This document shows, piece by piece, positions 1 to 6,249 of a DNA stretch of 10,879 bases (within the stretch, counting starts at the first letter, position 1; every line of letters starts with the position of its first letter). Origin of the DNA: an uncultured Eubacteriales bacterium. GTDB lineage: Bacteria; Bacillota; Clostridia; Oscillospirales; Acutalibacteraceae. The notes beneath the pieces are model-generated. The model saw only the letters and a list, made by a program, of their open reading frames with translations. It ran no database searches and was not told the DNA's origin. The position numbers and the translations under genes were made by a program. Location of the stretch: the NCBI GenBank assembly GCA_934465125.1, contig CAKSKO010000018.1, forward strand, positions 1 to 10,879, given 5' to 3'.

Positions 1-10
1 GTTGGTATGC

Positions 11-52
11 AAATAAAAGAGCATCTGCTTTATAGCAGATGCTCTTTTATTT
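11..52. terminator. Perfect hairpin terminator at left edge
   Basis: A perfect 19-bp inverted repeat (arms 11-29 and 34-52, loop TTAT) has A-rich outer flanks on one side and T-rich on the other. Either strand would form a GC-containing stem followed by a U-rich tract, so it can act in both directions. It probably ends a gene left of the window and insulates the decayed region to its right. The arm sequence AGCAGATG recurs in the terminator at 3008-3049. Nothing gene-like is visible between this hairpin and about position 255; that stretch is very AT-rich. Confidence 0.85.
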
Positions 53-255
53 GGAAGATTAGCAGCAAAAATGATATAAAAAAGTGATTGAAAATACGGT
101 AAAATAAAGAAGTTTTAGATTTTATTAGAAAAGAAATTATATCATGATATTTATTGTAGTGAAAAATAAAATAATATAAAATCACAAATTTATCAGCGTG
201 ATACTGCTTCTTGTGTTTTTATGGTTAAAATTTTGTCTGCAAGGGATGTGAAATA

Positions 256-640
256 TTGGATTTTTTAAAGCTAGCCAAACTAATGGAAACGATTTCTAAG
301 AGAGAATACTCTTCGATAATAAAAGGGATCGGGTTCGTGGTCTGAGCGCTAGGACTTGCTTACGGAATCATTAAGTTTGTGCTGGGAAATGTGTCTGATC
401 GGTCGAATCCACGCTGCTTTTCGGAGATAGGATTAATTGTATCGGTGATCATGAACCTATTTTTATCAGATAGAGAAAATATAGTGATTGTGTTTCTGCT
501 GATGTTTTTAAACGGTTGGGGCACAGGGAATCAATGGGATGACCGCAATGTGATCAGGTTACGATACACTGATTTTCTAGTAAGGAATGCGGAGTGAAGA
601 TATCGATTTGGAATACGGCGGATAATGTGAGAGTATTTTA
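256..640 (+). pseudogene. glpT: Decayed glycerol-3-phosphate transporter (GlpT-like MFS)
   Basis: This is a remnant of an MFS organophosphate:phosphate antiporter of the GlpT family, which in intact form imports glycerol-3-phosphate across the membrane. Reading from TTG 256 gives DFLKLAK...EYSS, then GFVV, a TGA stop at 343-345, then ALGLAYGIIKFVLGNVSDRSNPR, which matches the conserved GlpT stretch around its SDRSNPR loop. The loop and first helices expected between EYSS and GFVV are missing, so there is an internal deletion near 320-333. Further on LMFLNGW is kept, but the family's GWFQGMGWPP has become GWGTGNQWDD. After the stop at 595-597 the family sequence resumes in another frame at 594 as GVKISIWNTADNV, so there is a frameshift too. 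An intact member has about 450 residues. It sits upstream of glpA, the expected neighbour. The family call is secure; the exact ends are not. Confidence 0.8.
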
Positions 641-1234
641 ACAAAGACAGCAGATTTCTGATGTTGGTGGTTTGGCTCCCTTGAGCTACTTTTTATCATT
701 TACCAGGAAACGCACAACATTAAAAAGGGATCCGATTAGTGCTGGATAAAAGGTCAATCGTAGTAAAAAATCTTCTATGGGCTATTATTGTGTGGTATAA
801 TATCGGCAGAGAAACTGTGACGCGGACGTTTTTACGCGCCTGTATGCGCCCGGTTTGATTAGTGGACGGGATCGTGCGCGGTTTGCCCATCGCAGGTGTG
901 ATATAATAACATCGCGTGATGGTGGTCCAATCAAAAATTTGGGCTATTTCAGAGAACGTTGAACTGTGAAGTGTTTGACCTAAAGAACTAAATGCCCGAG
1001 ATGGGACCGCAAAGTGGACCAACCATAGAATAATTATGTTGCGCATAAAACAAAAACCACAGAGTTTAAATGGTGTTAAAAACATGAAAATGCATGATAA
1101 AAATAATCACTATTTTTCGTTAAAAAAAGATCAAAATGTGCTTTAGAGAAGTAAGACTCAAGTGCAGGAAGCGTGTGGTAGATTCTATGATCGCGCTTTT
1201 TTACCTTGACTTTTTTATGAAAGGACAGATATAA
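641..1234. other. Decayed stretch, possible glpT C-terminal debris
   Basis: No credible intact gene is present in these roughly 600 bases. Short plus-strand islands in different frames recall the C-terminal half of GlpT: KNLLW near 757-772, a LYAPGLISG-like piece near 838-862 resembling the family's YAGIPG..L.GW, and VRGLPIAGVI near 875-905 resembling the family's FRG..APAGVI. If real, they mean the transporter gene ran to about 1000 or beyond and has been scrambled by frameshifts and point stops. The open minus-strand frame at 720-1085 has no ribosome binding site and no recognisable domain. The stretch 1086-1219 is AT-rich with nothing recognisable. The glpA ribosome binding site starts at 1220. 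Confidence 0.45.
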
Positions 1235-2451
1235 ATATATGACGTGGTCATTATTGGTGCGGGAATTGTTGGTGGGTCAATTTTTAGAAAACTGACAAAA
1301 TATCGGATTAAGATTGCAGTGTTTGAAAAAGAGAACGATGTTGCGATAGGATCAACAAAAGCGAATTCTGCGATTGTACATGCGGGATACGATCCAATTC
1401 CTGAAACGCTTACGGCAAAGTATAATGTCAAGGGGAATGAGATGTGTAATCAGCTCCATGTGTCATTTGTTAGAAATGAATCACTTGTAATTGGATTTGA
1501 TGAGGAAGATATCAAAACAATCAAAGTGCTTTACGAAAAAGGATTGAAAATGGAGTGCAAAACGGAGGAGAGGTAAAACCTCAAAAAGAAGTTGTTTCAA
1601 TTGAGAAAAAAGAGCATTTTATGATCCATACAAAAGACGGGGATATGGTAGAGACAAAATTTATCGTAAATGCAGCCGGCGTATATGCGGATGAAGTACA
1701 TAACATGGTTTGTGAGAAAACGTTCGAGATTCATCCGCGCGCCGGAGAATATTTTGTTATGGATAAAAAGGAAGGAGCTCGGTTTCACCACACAATTTTT
1801 CAATGTCCATCAGAAATGAGAAAAGGAATTCTAGTAACACCAACGATGCACGGAAACCTATTAGTAGGACCCGACGCAATTGATATAGAGCGATAAGGAG
1901 GACAAAAAACAACAGTTTCCGGTTTAGTTGGGGTCAGAAGTGTCTCGATGTGAGCCACTAGAAGGATTGATTTCCGACAGACGATCAGAAAGTTTTCAGG
2001 ACTTCGTGCAGTTTCATCGAACAATGACTTTATCGTGGAAGAGAACGAAGGAGTAAAAGGGTTTATCGACGCGGCGGGTATGAAATCACCGGGATTGTCT
2101 TCTGCACCGGCGATTGCTGAAGAGATTGTCAATATCTTAAGGGATGCAGGACTCTCTTTGACAAGCAACTTCGATTTTGATCCAAATTCGCTATCAAATC
2201 CGTTTTATGGAGCTTTCAGAGAAAGAAAAGGAGAAGTTGATTAAAAAGAACCCGCTTTATGGCAGAGTGATTTGCAGATGCGCAAGCATCACAGAGGGGG
2301 AGATTGTCGACGCGATTCACCGGTCGTTTGGCGTATTATCCATCGATGGGGTCAAGCGAAGATGCAGGCCTGGAATGGGAAGATGCCAGAGAGGGTTTTG
2401 CGGACCAAAGGTACAGAAAATTACTTCCAGAGAATATAATATCCCAATACC
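1235..2451 (+). pseudogene. glpA: Decayed GlpA-type G3P dehydrogenase with BFD-like [2Fe-2S] domain
   Basis: The intact enzyme is an FAD-dependent glycerol-3-phosphate dehydrogenase making dihydroxyacetone phosphate. The start YDVVIIGAGIVGGSI carries the dinucleotide-binding GxGxxG motif, followed by STKANSAIVHAGYD. The expected start codon at 1235-1237 is ATA, although an AAAGGA ribosome binding site (1220-1225) remains. Near 1546-1565 about 50 residues are missing and the frame changes. VNAAGVYAD and the region to 1893 follow, then in-frame stops at 1894-1896 and 1951-1953. GLRAVSSNNDFIVEE and SPGLSSAPAIAEEIV follow in the same frame. Near 2185-2205 another frameshift leads to the BFD-like domain with CRC...GMGRCQRGFCGP cysteines. 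The tail is cut near 2450 where the next gene's fragment begins. It cannot make a working enzyme. Family assignment rests on motif order. Confidence 0.9.
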
Positions 2452-2640
2452 TTCAAAGAGGAATTAACGGGACCGGAATATGCTGCGTGATATATTGATA
2501 TGGTTAAGTGTACAGATATTGAAGTCAAACTCGATACCATGGTGCTCACGATCATAAAAGAAAAGGGAATACATGCAATGAATCAATCAGAGGGTTACAT
2601 GATCCTGAAAACCAAAGCGGTTATTTTGGCGATGGGATGC
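2452..2640 (+). pseudogene. Fragment of FAD-dependent oxidoreductase from the G3P cluster
   Basis: In one frame this reads FKEELTGPEYAA, a TGA at 2488-2490, then YIDMVKCTDIEVKLDTMVL through KAVILAMGC. It matches the segment after the first FAD-binding region of the oxidoreductase normally encoded between glpA and DUF1667 in Clostridia. The conserved Arg after the Ala pair is TGA here, consistent with CGA to TGA. The N-terminal Rossmann motif (GGGPAG type, about 60 residues) and everything after AMGC (over 300 residues in the family) are gone. ATG 2500 has no ribosome binding site, and it only opens a frame because of the deletion that joins this fragment to DUF1667. Confidence 0.8.
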
Positions 2641-2955
2641 AGTTTAAAAGTGGATGCAGAAGAAAAGAAGGTTACAGGCAATGCTTGCTCCAGGGGCAAA
2701 GAGTATGGTATCAACGAAGTACTGCATCCGGTTAGGGTGATTACATCGGTTGTAACAATCACAAATGGAACGTTGCCGGTGCTACCTGTTAAAACAAACG
2801 GTGCAATCTCGAAACAGTTGAACTTTGCTTGTATGGAGGAAATCAACAAGGTCACGGTTTTTGCACCGGTAAAACTCGGTGATGTAGTGATAGAAAATGT
2901 TCTTGAAACAGGAGTCGATGTCGTCGCAACACGCGACATGGAAAAGGTGAAATAA
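2632..2955 (+). pseudogene. N-terminally truncated DUF1667 protein fused to oxidoreductase debris
   Basis: From MGCSLKVDAEEKKVTGNACSRGKEYG through LPVKTNGAISKQL to VDVVATRDMEKVK this is the DUF1667 family, a small cysteine-bearing protein encoded with the GlpA-type dehydrogenase and FAD oxidoreductase in Clostridia. Family members start with a short CxxCPxGC-like segment; only the GC end survives. The frame continues without a break from the preceding oxidoreductase fragment, so residues 1-47 of the 151-codon frame starting at ATG 2500 are oxidoreductase and the rest is DUF1667. The C-terminus looks complete. No ribosome binding site precedes 2500, so expression is unlikely. An automatic annotation could easily call it an intact DUF1667 protein. 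Confidence 0.85.
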
Positions 2956-3007
2956 ATTTCCTCTTATTATAAAATCTTAAAGTAAACTCTTAAAATATGA
3001 CAAAAAG

Positions 3008-3049
3008 AAAAAGCCTTCTGCTGTAAGATATTTTAGCAGATGGCTTTTT
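3008..3049. terminator. Bidirectional terminator between decayed glp cluster and minus-strand unit
   Basis: Arms 3008-3022 and 3035-3049 pair over 15 positions with one mismatch around a 12-base loop, with AAAAA/TTTTT at the stem base and a further CTTTTT tract on the minus strand. On the minus strand it follows the stop of the 100-residue gene (3057) by only a few bases. On the plus strand it would have ended the glp cluster transcript. Confidence 0.8.
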
Positions 3050-3056
3050 ATCTGTT

Positions 3057-3359
3057 TCAATTCAAAGAGACAAGCGGAAAGAGATTGACTCCACTTGACT
3101 GTACATTCATAGAAACAGTTTCATCAATTGTTATTTGATCAAATTCATAAAGAGGTAAGATTCTGTTTGAGAATAATACATTACACTCTTTGATGAAATC
3201 AAGTAATTTAAATTTTTCATCTTCAGAAAAAGGAAGCGAGGTGTTTTTGATATAAAGGTCAAGATCTTCTTTTGTTTGCAAAGAAAGAAATTCTTGTTTT
3301 TGCCCATCTTCCTTCAATGAAGCAAGAAATCTGATTACTTTATTTTTAAAATCAGTCAT
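3057..3359 (-). CDS. Small protein of unknown function, faintly Nif11-like N-terminus
   Basis: A 100-residue protein I cannot name with confidence. The ATG at 3359 is chosen because GGAGGAG lies six bases upstream; an in-frame ATG five codons earlier overlaps that ribosome binding site. Residues 1-57 are charged and look helical: MTDFKNKVIRFLASL, then an FSEDEKFKLLDFI segment reminiscent of the FTEEEL part of Nif11-type leader domains. The C-terminal half (NRILPLYEF to NLFPLVSLN) is more hydrophobic and polar-neutral and resembles nothing I know. There is one Cys and no double-Gly cleavage site, which argues against a RiPP precursor. No signal peptide or membrane span is evident. It follows the MNT-HEPN-like gene by 38 bases and precedes a terminator, so the two probably share one transcript. 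Confidence 0.7.
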   Translation of the reverse strand: MTDFKNKVIRFLASLKEDGQKQEFLSLQTKEDLDLYIKNTSLPFSEDEKFKLLDFIKECNVLFSNRILPLYEFDQITIDETVSMNVQSSGVNLFPLVSLN

Positions 3360-3397
3360 TATAGTCTCCTCCATTAGGTATCATGAAAAAAGAGTGC

Positions 3398-4210
3398 TTA
3401 CGGGCTTTCTTGATTTGATATTTTGTAAATTACCTTGTTTTTGAATTCTCTTTGATAAAGAAATGATTGTACTGCTTTTCGATTTATTTTATATTTTTTA
3501 TCCTTATAAAGAAAGTTTACAAGATTTACAGATGAATGATAAGCATTCACAACATCAAATGTGTTGATGTCTTTTCTATTGATAAGAGACAAAGCTTTTA
3601 CATAAGGCTTGCAAGAATTGGGAAGTTCTAAAAGTGAAGCAAGATTCTCCAGTGTGGAGTGTTGAATGAGAAAAAGACGAGATGCAAACATTTTCATCGA
3701 TAAAAAGGCAAATAAAAAACAGTTCTGATAAATTGAGCTGGGCGAACAATTATTTTGTAAAAATAAGGTTGCAACAGTAAAATGTCTTTCAGCGATAGCA
3801 AGTTGCCGATCCTGGAAGGAATGTTCTGTGAGGTGTGTTTGTTGATGACTTTTTTGATCCCATTTATTATCTGGTTTCTGGTATAAAACCCGGTATTGCC
3901 GAACAATATGATAGACCAGAGAAGTCTGGCATTGTTTTAAAAGATCCATTTCTTCTGCGGTAAAAAAGTAGAGATCCGCTTTTACAGAGGAAGAAGATAA
4001 ATATTTGATAGTCGAAAAGTAACTGTTTTTATCTAACGGTTCATCGGTCACAATACAAAGGGTAAGATAACTATCAGATTCAACAGATTTGGTGGTGCAA
4101 GGGCCGAATAAAAGAATTTTTTCAGGATCACATAACTTAATTAAAAAATAAATGATATGATGAAATGGTTCTTCTAAAAGTAATTTTTCATTTTTTTGTG
4201 GCTCTGACAT
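3398..4210 (-). CDS. Degenerate nucleotidyltransferase (MNT)-HEPN fusion protein
   Basis: A 270-residue protein starting at ATG 4210, with AAGGAGG seven bases upstream. Residues about 28-112 resemble a minimal nucleotidyltransferase fold: EKILLFGPCTTKSVESDSYLTLCIV aligns with the family's LFGSRARG...SDIDLLV, and VKADLYFFTAEE fits the third strand with its Asp. However Ser of FGS is Pro37, the RG is lost and the DxD pair is not preserved. Residues about 134-235 resemble a HEPN helical bundle (AIAERHFTVATLFLQ, then an FAFLSMKMFASRLF helix), with no clear RxxxxH RNase motif. In the paired MNT-HEPN toxin-antitoxin systems the two domains are usually separate proteins. Here they are joined and both active sites look lost, so a regulatory, binding or immunity role, or simple decay, is possible. 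It has its own extended -10 promoter. The domain call rests on pattern resemblance only. Confidence 0.6.
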   Translation of the reverse strand: MSEPQKNEKLLLEEPFHHIIYFLIKLCDPEKILLFGPCTTKSVESDSYLTLCIVTDEPLDKNSYFSTIKYLSSSSVKADLYFFTAEEMDLLKQCQTSLVYHIVRQYRVLYQKPDNKWDQKSHQQTHLTEHSFQDRQLAIAERHFTVATLFLQNNCSPSSIYQNCFLFAFLSMKMFASRLFLIQHSTLENLASLLELPNSCKPYVKALSLINRKDINTFDVVNAYHSSVNLVNFLYKDKKYKINRKAVQSFLYQREFKNKVIYKISNQESP

Positions 4211-4277
4211 ATCTATGCCTCCTTAGTATTGCTCGAAACAATATGGGCAAAATTATTATTTTTATTGAACTGTCCTA

Positions 4278-4306
4278 ATTATACCATGAATTCTGGATGT
4301 TGAAAA
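4278..4306 (-). promoter_or_regulatory. Promoter of the MNT-HEPN-like unit
   Basis: On the minus strand a TATAAT (4283-4278) is preceded by TGG, giving an extended -10 (TGnTATAAT). TTTTCA lies at 4306-4301 with a 17-base spacer. The start codon is about 65 bases downstream. Confidence 0.65.
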
Positions 4307-4360
4307 GCATTTTTGTTTGTTCGGTCTACATGAGAGATGGAGACAAAAGGGTGCTAAAAA

Positions 4361-5134
4361 TTATTCTGGCAAACAGATCTGTTTGATTTGTTCCCCAAAT
4401 CTGTTTTTTAGTTCATCGATAATAGGTTCCATCAGAGAAAGTGCTTCTTCTTTTGAGTGCGCGCTGGCTGTAACACGCAGCAAAACGCCTTCTTCTTTTG
4501 CGTAGGGAGCCACTGTAGGATTTTTTGAATCAAGAAGATCTGAGACTTTATCAGCTGCAGCAGATTCCCCAATTTCCTTTAATTTTACATTGATCGATAC
4601 AAACGTATAGTCAGTTAAGTTTGAGAGGTAACGTTCACTGCAGAGCCGAAACATCGTTTCCATTTCTTTTGGCGGGCCTGGGAGTAAAATTGCGAGTTTC
4701 TCGTTGGATTTTAAAATGCAGCCAGGGGCTGTTCCATGGTGATTGTGAAGTACGATACATCCTTTTGGAACATATGCCTGTTTTGTGTTGCTTTGGCTTA
4801 ATTTTTGTTCTTTATGATACGAAGGTAGTTTTGATTTGATATTATCGTATGCGTCTTGATCAAAAACGAGGGGATGCTTAAAGTAACTGGAAACACTTTC
4901 TTTTGTTAGATCATCCTTTGTCGGACCAAGCCCTCCTGTTGTGACAACGATATCAGAGCGCGAAAAGGCAATCTCCAAAGCACTTTGGAGCCGTTGCCGA
5001 TTATCACCGACGACTGTTTGATAATGTACTTCAATCCCGAGGTGTGCTAGGCTCTTCGATAAAAATTGAGCGTTTGTATTAACGATATCTCCCAGTAAGA
5101 GTTCTGAACCGACGCATATAATCTCTGCTATCAT
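4361..5134 (-). CDS. cinA: CinA-type protein reduced to its N-terminal MoCF-like domain
   Basis: A 257-residue protein starting at ATG 5134 (AGAAGGG ten bases upstream) with MIAEIICVGSELLLGDIVNTN. Further CinA N-domain hallmarks are TTGGLGPTKDDLT (65-77), HGTAPG (133-138) and LPGPPKEM (151-158). The linker domain NPTVAPYAKEEGVLLRVTA is also present. Full CinA has about 410 residues and ends in a nicotinamide-nucleotide amidohydrolase (PncC-like) domain; here the frame stops just after RFGEQIKQICLPE, and no PncC sequence follows in any frame to 4211. The N-domain in the family has ADP-ribose pyrophosphatase-type activity. The protein may be a functional single-domain form or a truncation. I see no internal frameshift or lost N-domain motif. 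It lies 185 bases downstream of the XRE gene on the same strand and has its own promoter-like -10. Confidence 0.88.
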   Translation of the reverse strand: MIAEIICVGSELLLGDIVNTNAQFLSKSLAHLGIEVHYQTVVGDNRQRLQSALEIAFSRSDIVVTTGGLGPTKDDLTKESVSSYFKHPLVFDQDAYDNIKSKLPSYHKEQKLSQSNTKQAYVPKGCIVLHNHHGTAPGCILKSNEKLAILLPGPPKEMETMFRLCSERYLSNLTDYTFVSINVKLKEIGESAAADKVSDLLDSKNPTVAPYAKEEGVLLRVTASAHSKEEALSLMEPIIDELKNRFGEQIKQICLPE

Positions 5135-5201
5135 ATTAATATATCCCTTCTTGTGTCTGAATTTTTGCACGAAAATCTTACGAATATCTTATTGTAATTA
5201 T

Positions 5202-5210
5202 ATTATAGCA
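5202..5210 (-). promoter_or_regulatory. Extended -10 element upstream of cinA
   Basis: On the minus strand TGCTATAAT (5210-5202) fits an extended -10, with only a weak -35 (CATACA, 5230-5225) at a 17-base spacing. It is about 68 bases upstream of the CinA start. The gap between the XRE and CinA genes is otherwise AT-rich, and I see no clear terminator in it. Confidence 0.5.
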
Positions 5211-5319
5211 TAACCAAATTATATTGTATGATGGCTCGTCAAAATAGAAAATAGAAAAAACCATAGCTAAAATACCCGTGGCGCTTACATTTGCTGAGAA
5301 ATAATAGCATCCAGAATGA

Positions 5320-5646
5320 TTAGTTTTCTCGATGGATCCCCAAGAGTGTGTTGATTGCAAGATGCATTTCCATATGTTCCCGGTAAGATTCAATCAAAAG
5401 TTTTTCGTGGTCACTTAAGTATAAGGTTTCTGTAGGTTCTTCTGTTTCATTGATCTCCTGGAGCTTGCTGATAGAAATAGAGAGTCCTCTGCATATTTTT
5501 ATAACATTGTCGATGGCAGCACCGCCGATGGAGCCGTTGAGCATCGATAGGAGAGTGCTGTATGGCATTTCGATTTGTTCTGCAAATTCTTTTAAAGTGG
5601 TGCCTTTTTGTTTGATCAAATGCTTTAAATAAGCTTCTCTCTTCAA
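5320..5646 (-). CDS. Cro/C1-type (XRE) helix-turn-helix transcriptional regulator
   Basis: A 108-residue regulator. A TTG start at 5646 is chosen because AAAGGA lies ten bases upstream and the protein then begins MKREAYLKHLIKQKG, as usual for this family. Residues 16-40 form the helix-turn-helix (TTLKEFAEQIEMPYSTLLSMLNGS, with Ala-Glu-Gln before the turn and Ser-Thr-Leu in the recognition helix). The domain runs to about residue 62. The tail LSDHEKLLIESYREHMEM...LLGI is common in Bacillota regulators of this type and probably mediates oligomerisation. It is transcribed away from the 56-residue small gene at 5809 and shares a 162-base gap with it, so autoregulation and control of the small genes is the likely arrangement. 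The target is unknown. Such regulators are frequent in integrated elements. Confidence 0.9.
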   Translation of the reverse strand: MKREAYLKHLIKQKGTTLKEFAEQIEMPYSTLLSMLNGSIGGAAIDNVIKICRGLSISISKLQEINETEEPTETLYLSDHEKLLIESYREHMEMHLAINTLLGIHREN

Positions 5647-5676
5647 TGGTATTCAGTCCTTTCTGATTGCACTTTT

Positions 5677-5705
5677 AGAATATCACAATAGTGTCGATGT
5701 TTCAA
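5677..5705 (-). promoter_or_regulatory. Promoter of the XRE regulator
   Basis: On the minus strand TTGAAA (5705-5700), a 17-base spacer and TATTCT (5682-5677) form a good sigma-A type promoter, about 31 bases upstream of the TTG start. The spacer includes CACTATTGTG, a near-palindrome that could be part of an operator. Confidence 0.6.
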
Positions 5706-5745
5706 TTCATAAGACGAAATAATGATAAGATAGTACTGGTGATAT

Positions 5746-5787
5746 CGATATTTCGCTTTAACGCAAAGTAGATAAAACGGAATATCG
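5746..5787. repeat. Inverted repeat in divergent gap, candidate operator
   Basis: CGATATTTCG (5746-5755) and CGGAATATCG (5778-5787) are inverted copies matching at 9 of 10 positions, 22 bases apart. The left copy overlaps a second palindrome, ATATCGATAT (5742-5751). The repeat lies just upstream of the 56-residue gene, between it and the divergent XRE gene, the usual place for a Cro/C1 operator. Binding is inferred only from position and symmetry. Confidence 0.4.
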
Positions 5788-5808
5788 TTTCTGAGGGGAA
5801 TATAATGT

Positions 5809-5979
5809 ATGAGCAGATCGAGTCGGAATGACAAAAAAGATATTGTGCAGAAACTTAGAATACCATATAATATTTTGCTTTTAAAGCTTTCTGGTAAGCA
5901 GGGTTTTACAGTTGATGAGGCAGTACAGATCCATGATTTGATTCAGGCAAAAAAGAGTATCGAGGAGCTCTTTAGTTGA
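5809..5979 (+). CDS. Small 56-residue soluble protein of unknown function
   Basis: ATG at 5809 with GAGGGG ten bases upstream opens a 56-residue frame, MSRSSRNDKK...IEELFS. The composition is protein-like: a basic N-terminus, a hydrophobic helix PYNILLLKLSG, then FTVDEAVQIHDLIQAKKSIEELF, which looks like a second amphipathic helix pair. There is no Cys, signal peptide or membrane span. An ATG four bases earlier gives only an eight-residue frame, but it could compete for the same ribosome binding site. The gene diverges from the XRE regulator and is followed 143 bases later by the DUF3789-like gene. I recognise no family. Small genes like this next to an XRE regulator are typical of integrated elements, which is inference. 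Confidence 0.6.
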   Translation: MSRSSRNDKKDIVQKLRIPYNILLLKLSGKQGFTVDEAVQIHDLIQAKKSIEELFS

Positions 5980-6122
5980 TCGGCTTAATCATAAAATGAA
6001 AAGTCAATTGTCTGACTGTGTCGCTGAAACATATAGCAAAGAGTGTATTTTGGGAGTTTATACATAACTTATTAGTAAGTAAGCATTTTTTCTGCAAGAG
6101 TGGAAAAGAGGTGAAATAGTTT

Positions 6123-6230
6123 ATGACATTAGGTTTTATAATAGGTCTCGTTGTAGGCGGAATAATTGGCGTCTCGTTTATGTGTTTTTTCCAGTTGGCT
6201 AGCTCAAAAGCGGAGTCTGGCAAGAAATAA
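6123..6230 (+). CDS. DUF3789-like single-span small membrane protein
   Basis: A 35-residue protein from ATG 6123, with GAGGTG nine bases upstream. The sequence MTLGFIIGLVVGGIIGVSFMCFFQLASSKAESGKK has one glycine-zipper-like hydrophobic segment (residues 2-25) and a short charged tail. The pattern of an IGxxxGxxIGVxxMCxxQ helix followed by a polar C-terminus is that of DUF3789 proteins, found in clostridial conjugative and integrative elements. Its role is unknown. It ends just before a strong hairpin terminator, so it is the last gene of the plus-strand unit. It is short enough that many gene finders would skip it. Confidence 0.7.
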   Translation: MTLGFIIGLVVGGIIGVSFMCFFQLASSKAESGKK

Positions 6231-6249
6231 TTCATGATAGACAACATCC

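Noticed and set aside
139..150. ATATCATGATAT palindrome
   Set aside because: A short AT-rich palindrome expected by chance in such sequence; no gene or promoter context supports it as an operator.
720..1085. Minus-strand 121-codon open frame
   Set aside because: No ribosome binding site, no recognisable domain, and it lies opposite plus-strand debris that fits GlpT fragments better.
1800..2168. Minus-strand open frame inside the glpA remnant
   Set aside because: It is the shadow of plus-strand sequence with clear GlpA motifs.
5178..5393. Minus-strand 71-codon frame downstream of the XRE gene
   Set aside because: Overlaps the end of the XRE gene in another frame, has no ribosome binding site and no protein-like pattern.
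5643..5834. Minus-strand 63-codon frame
   Set aside because: Covers the divergent promoter and operator region; composition is not protein-like.
5996..6067. Plus-strand 23-residue frame from ATG 5996
   Set aside because: No ribosome binding site and no recognisable pattern; the gap 5980-6122 otherwise holds nothing I can support.
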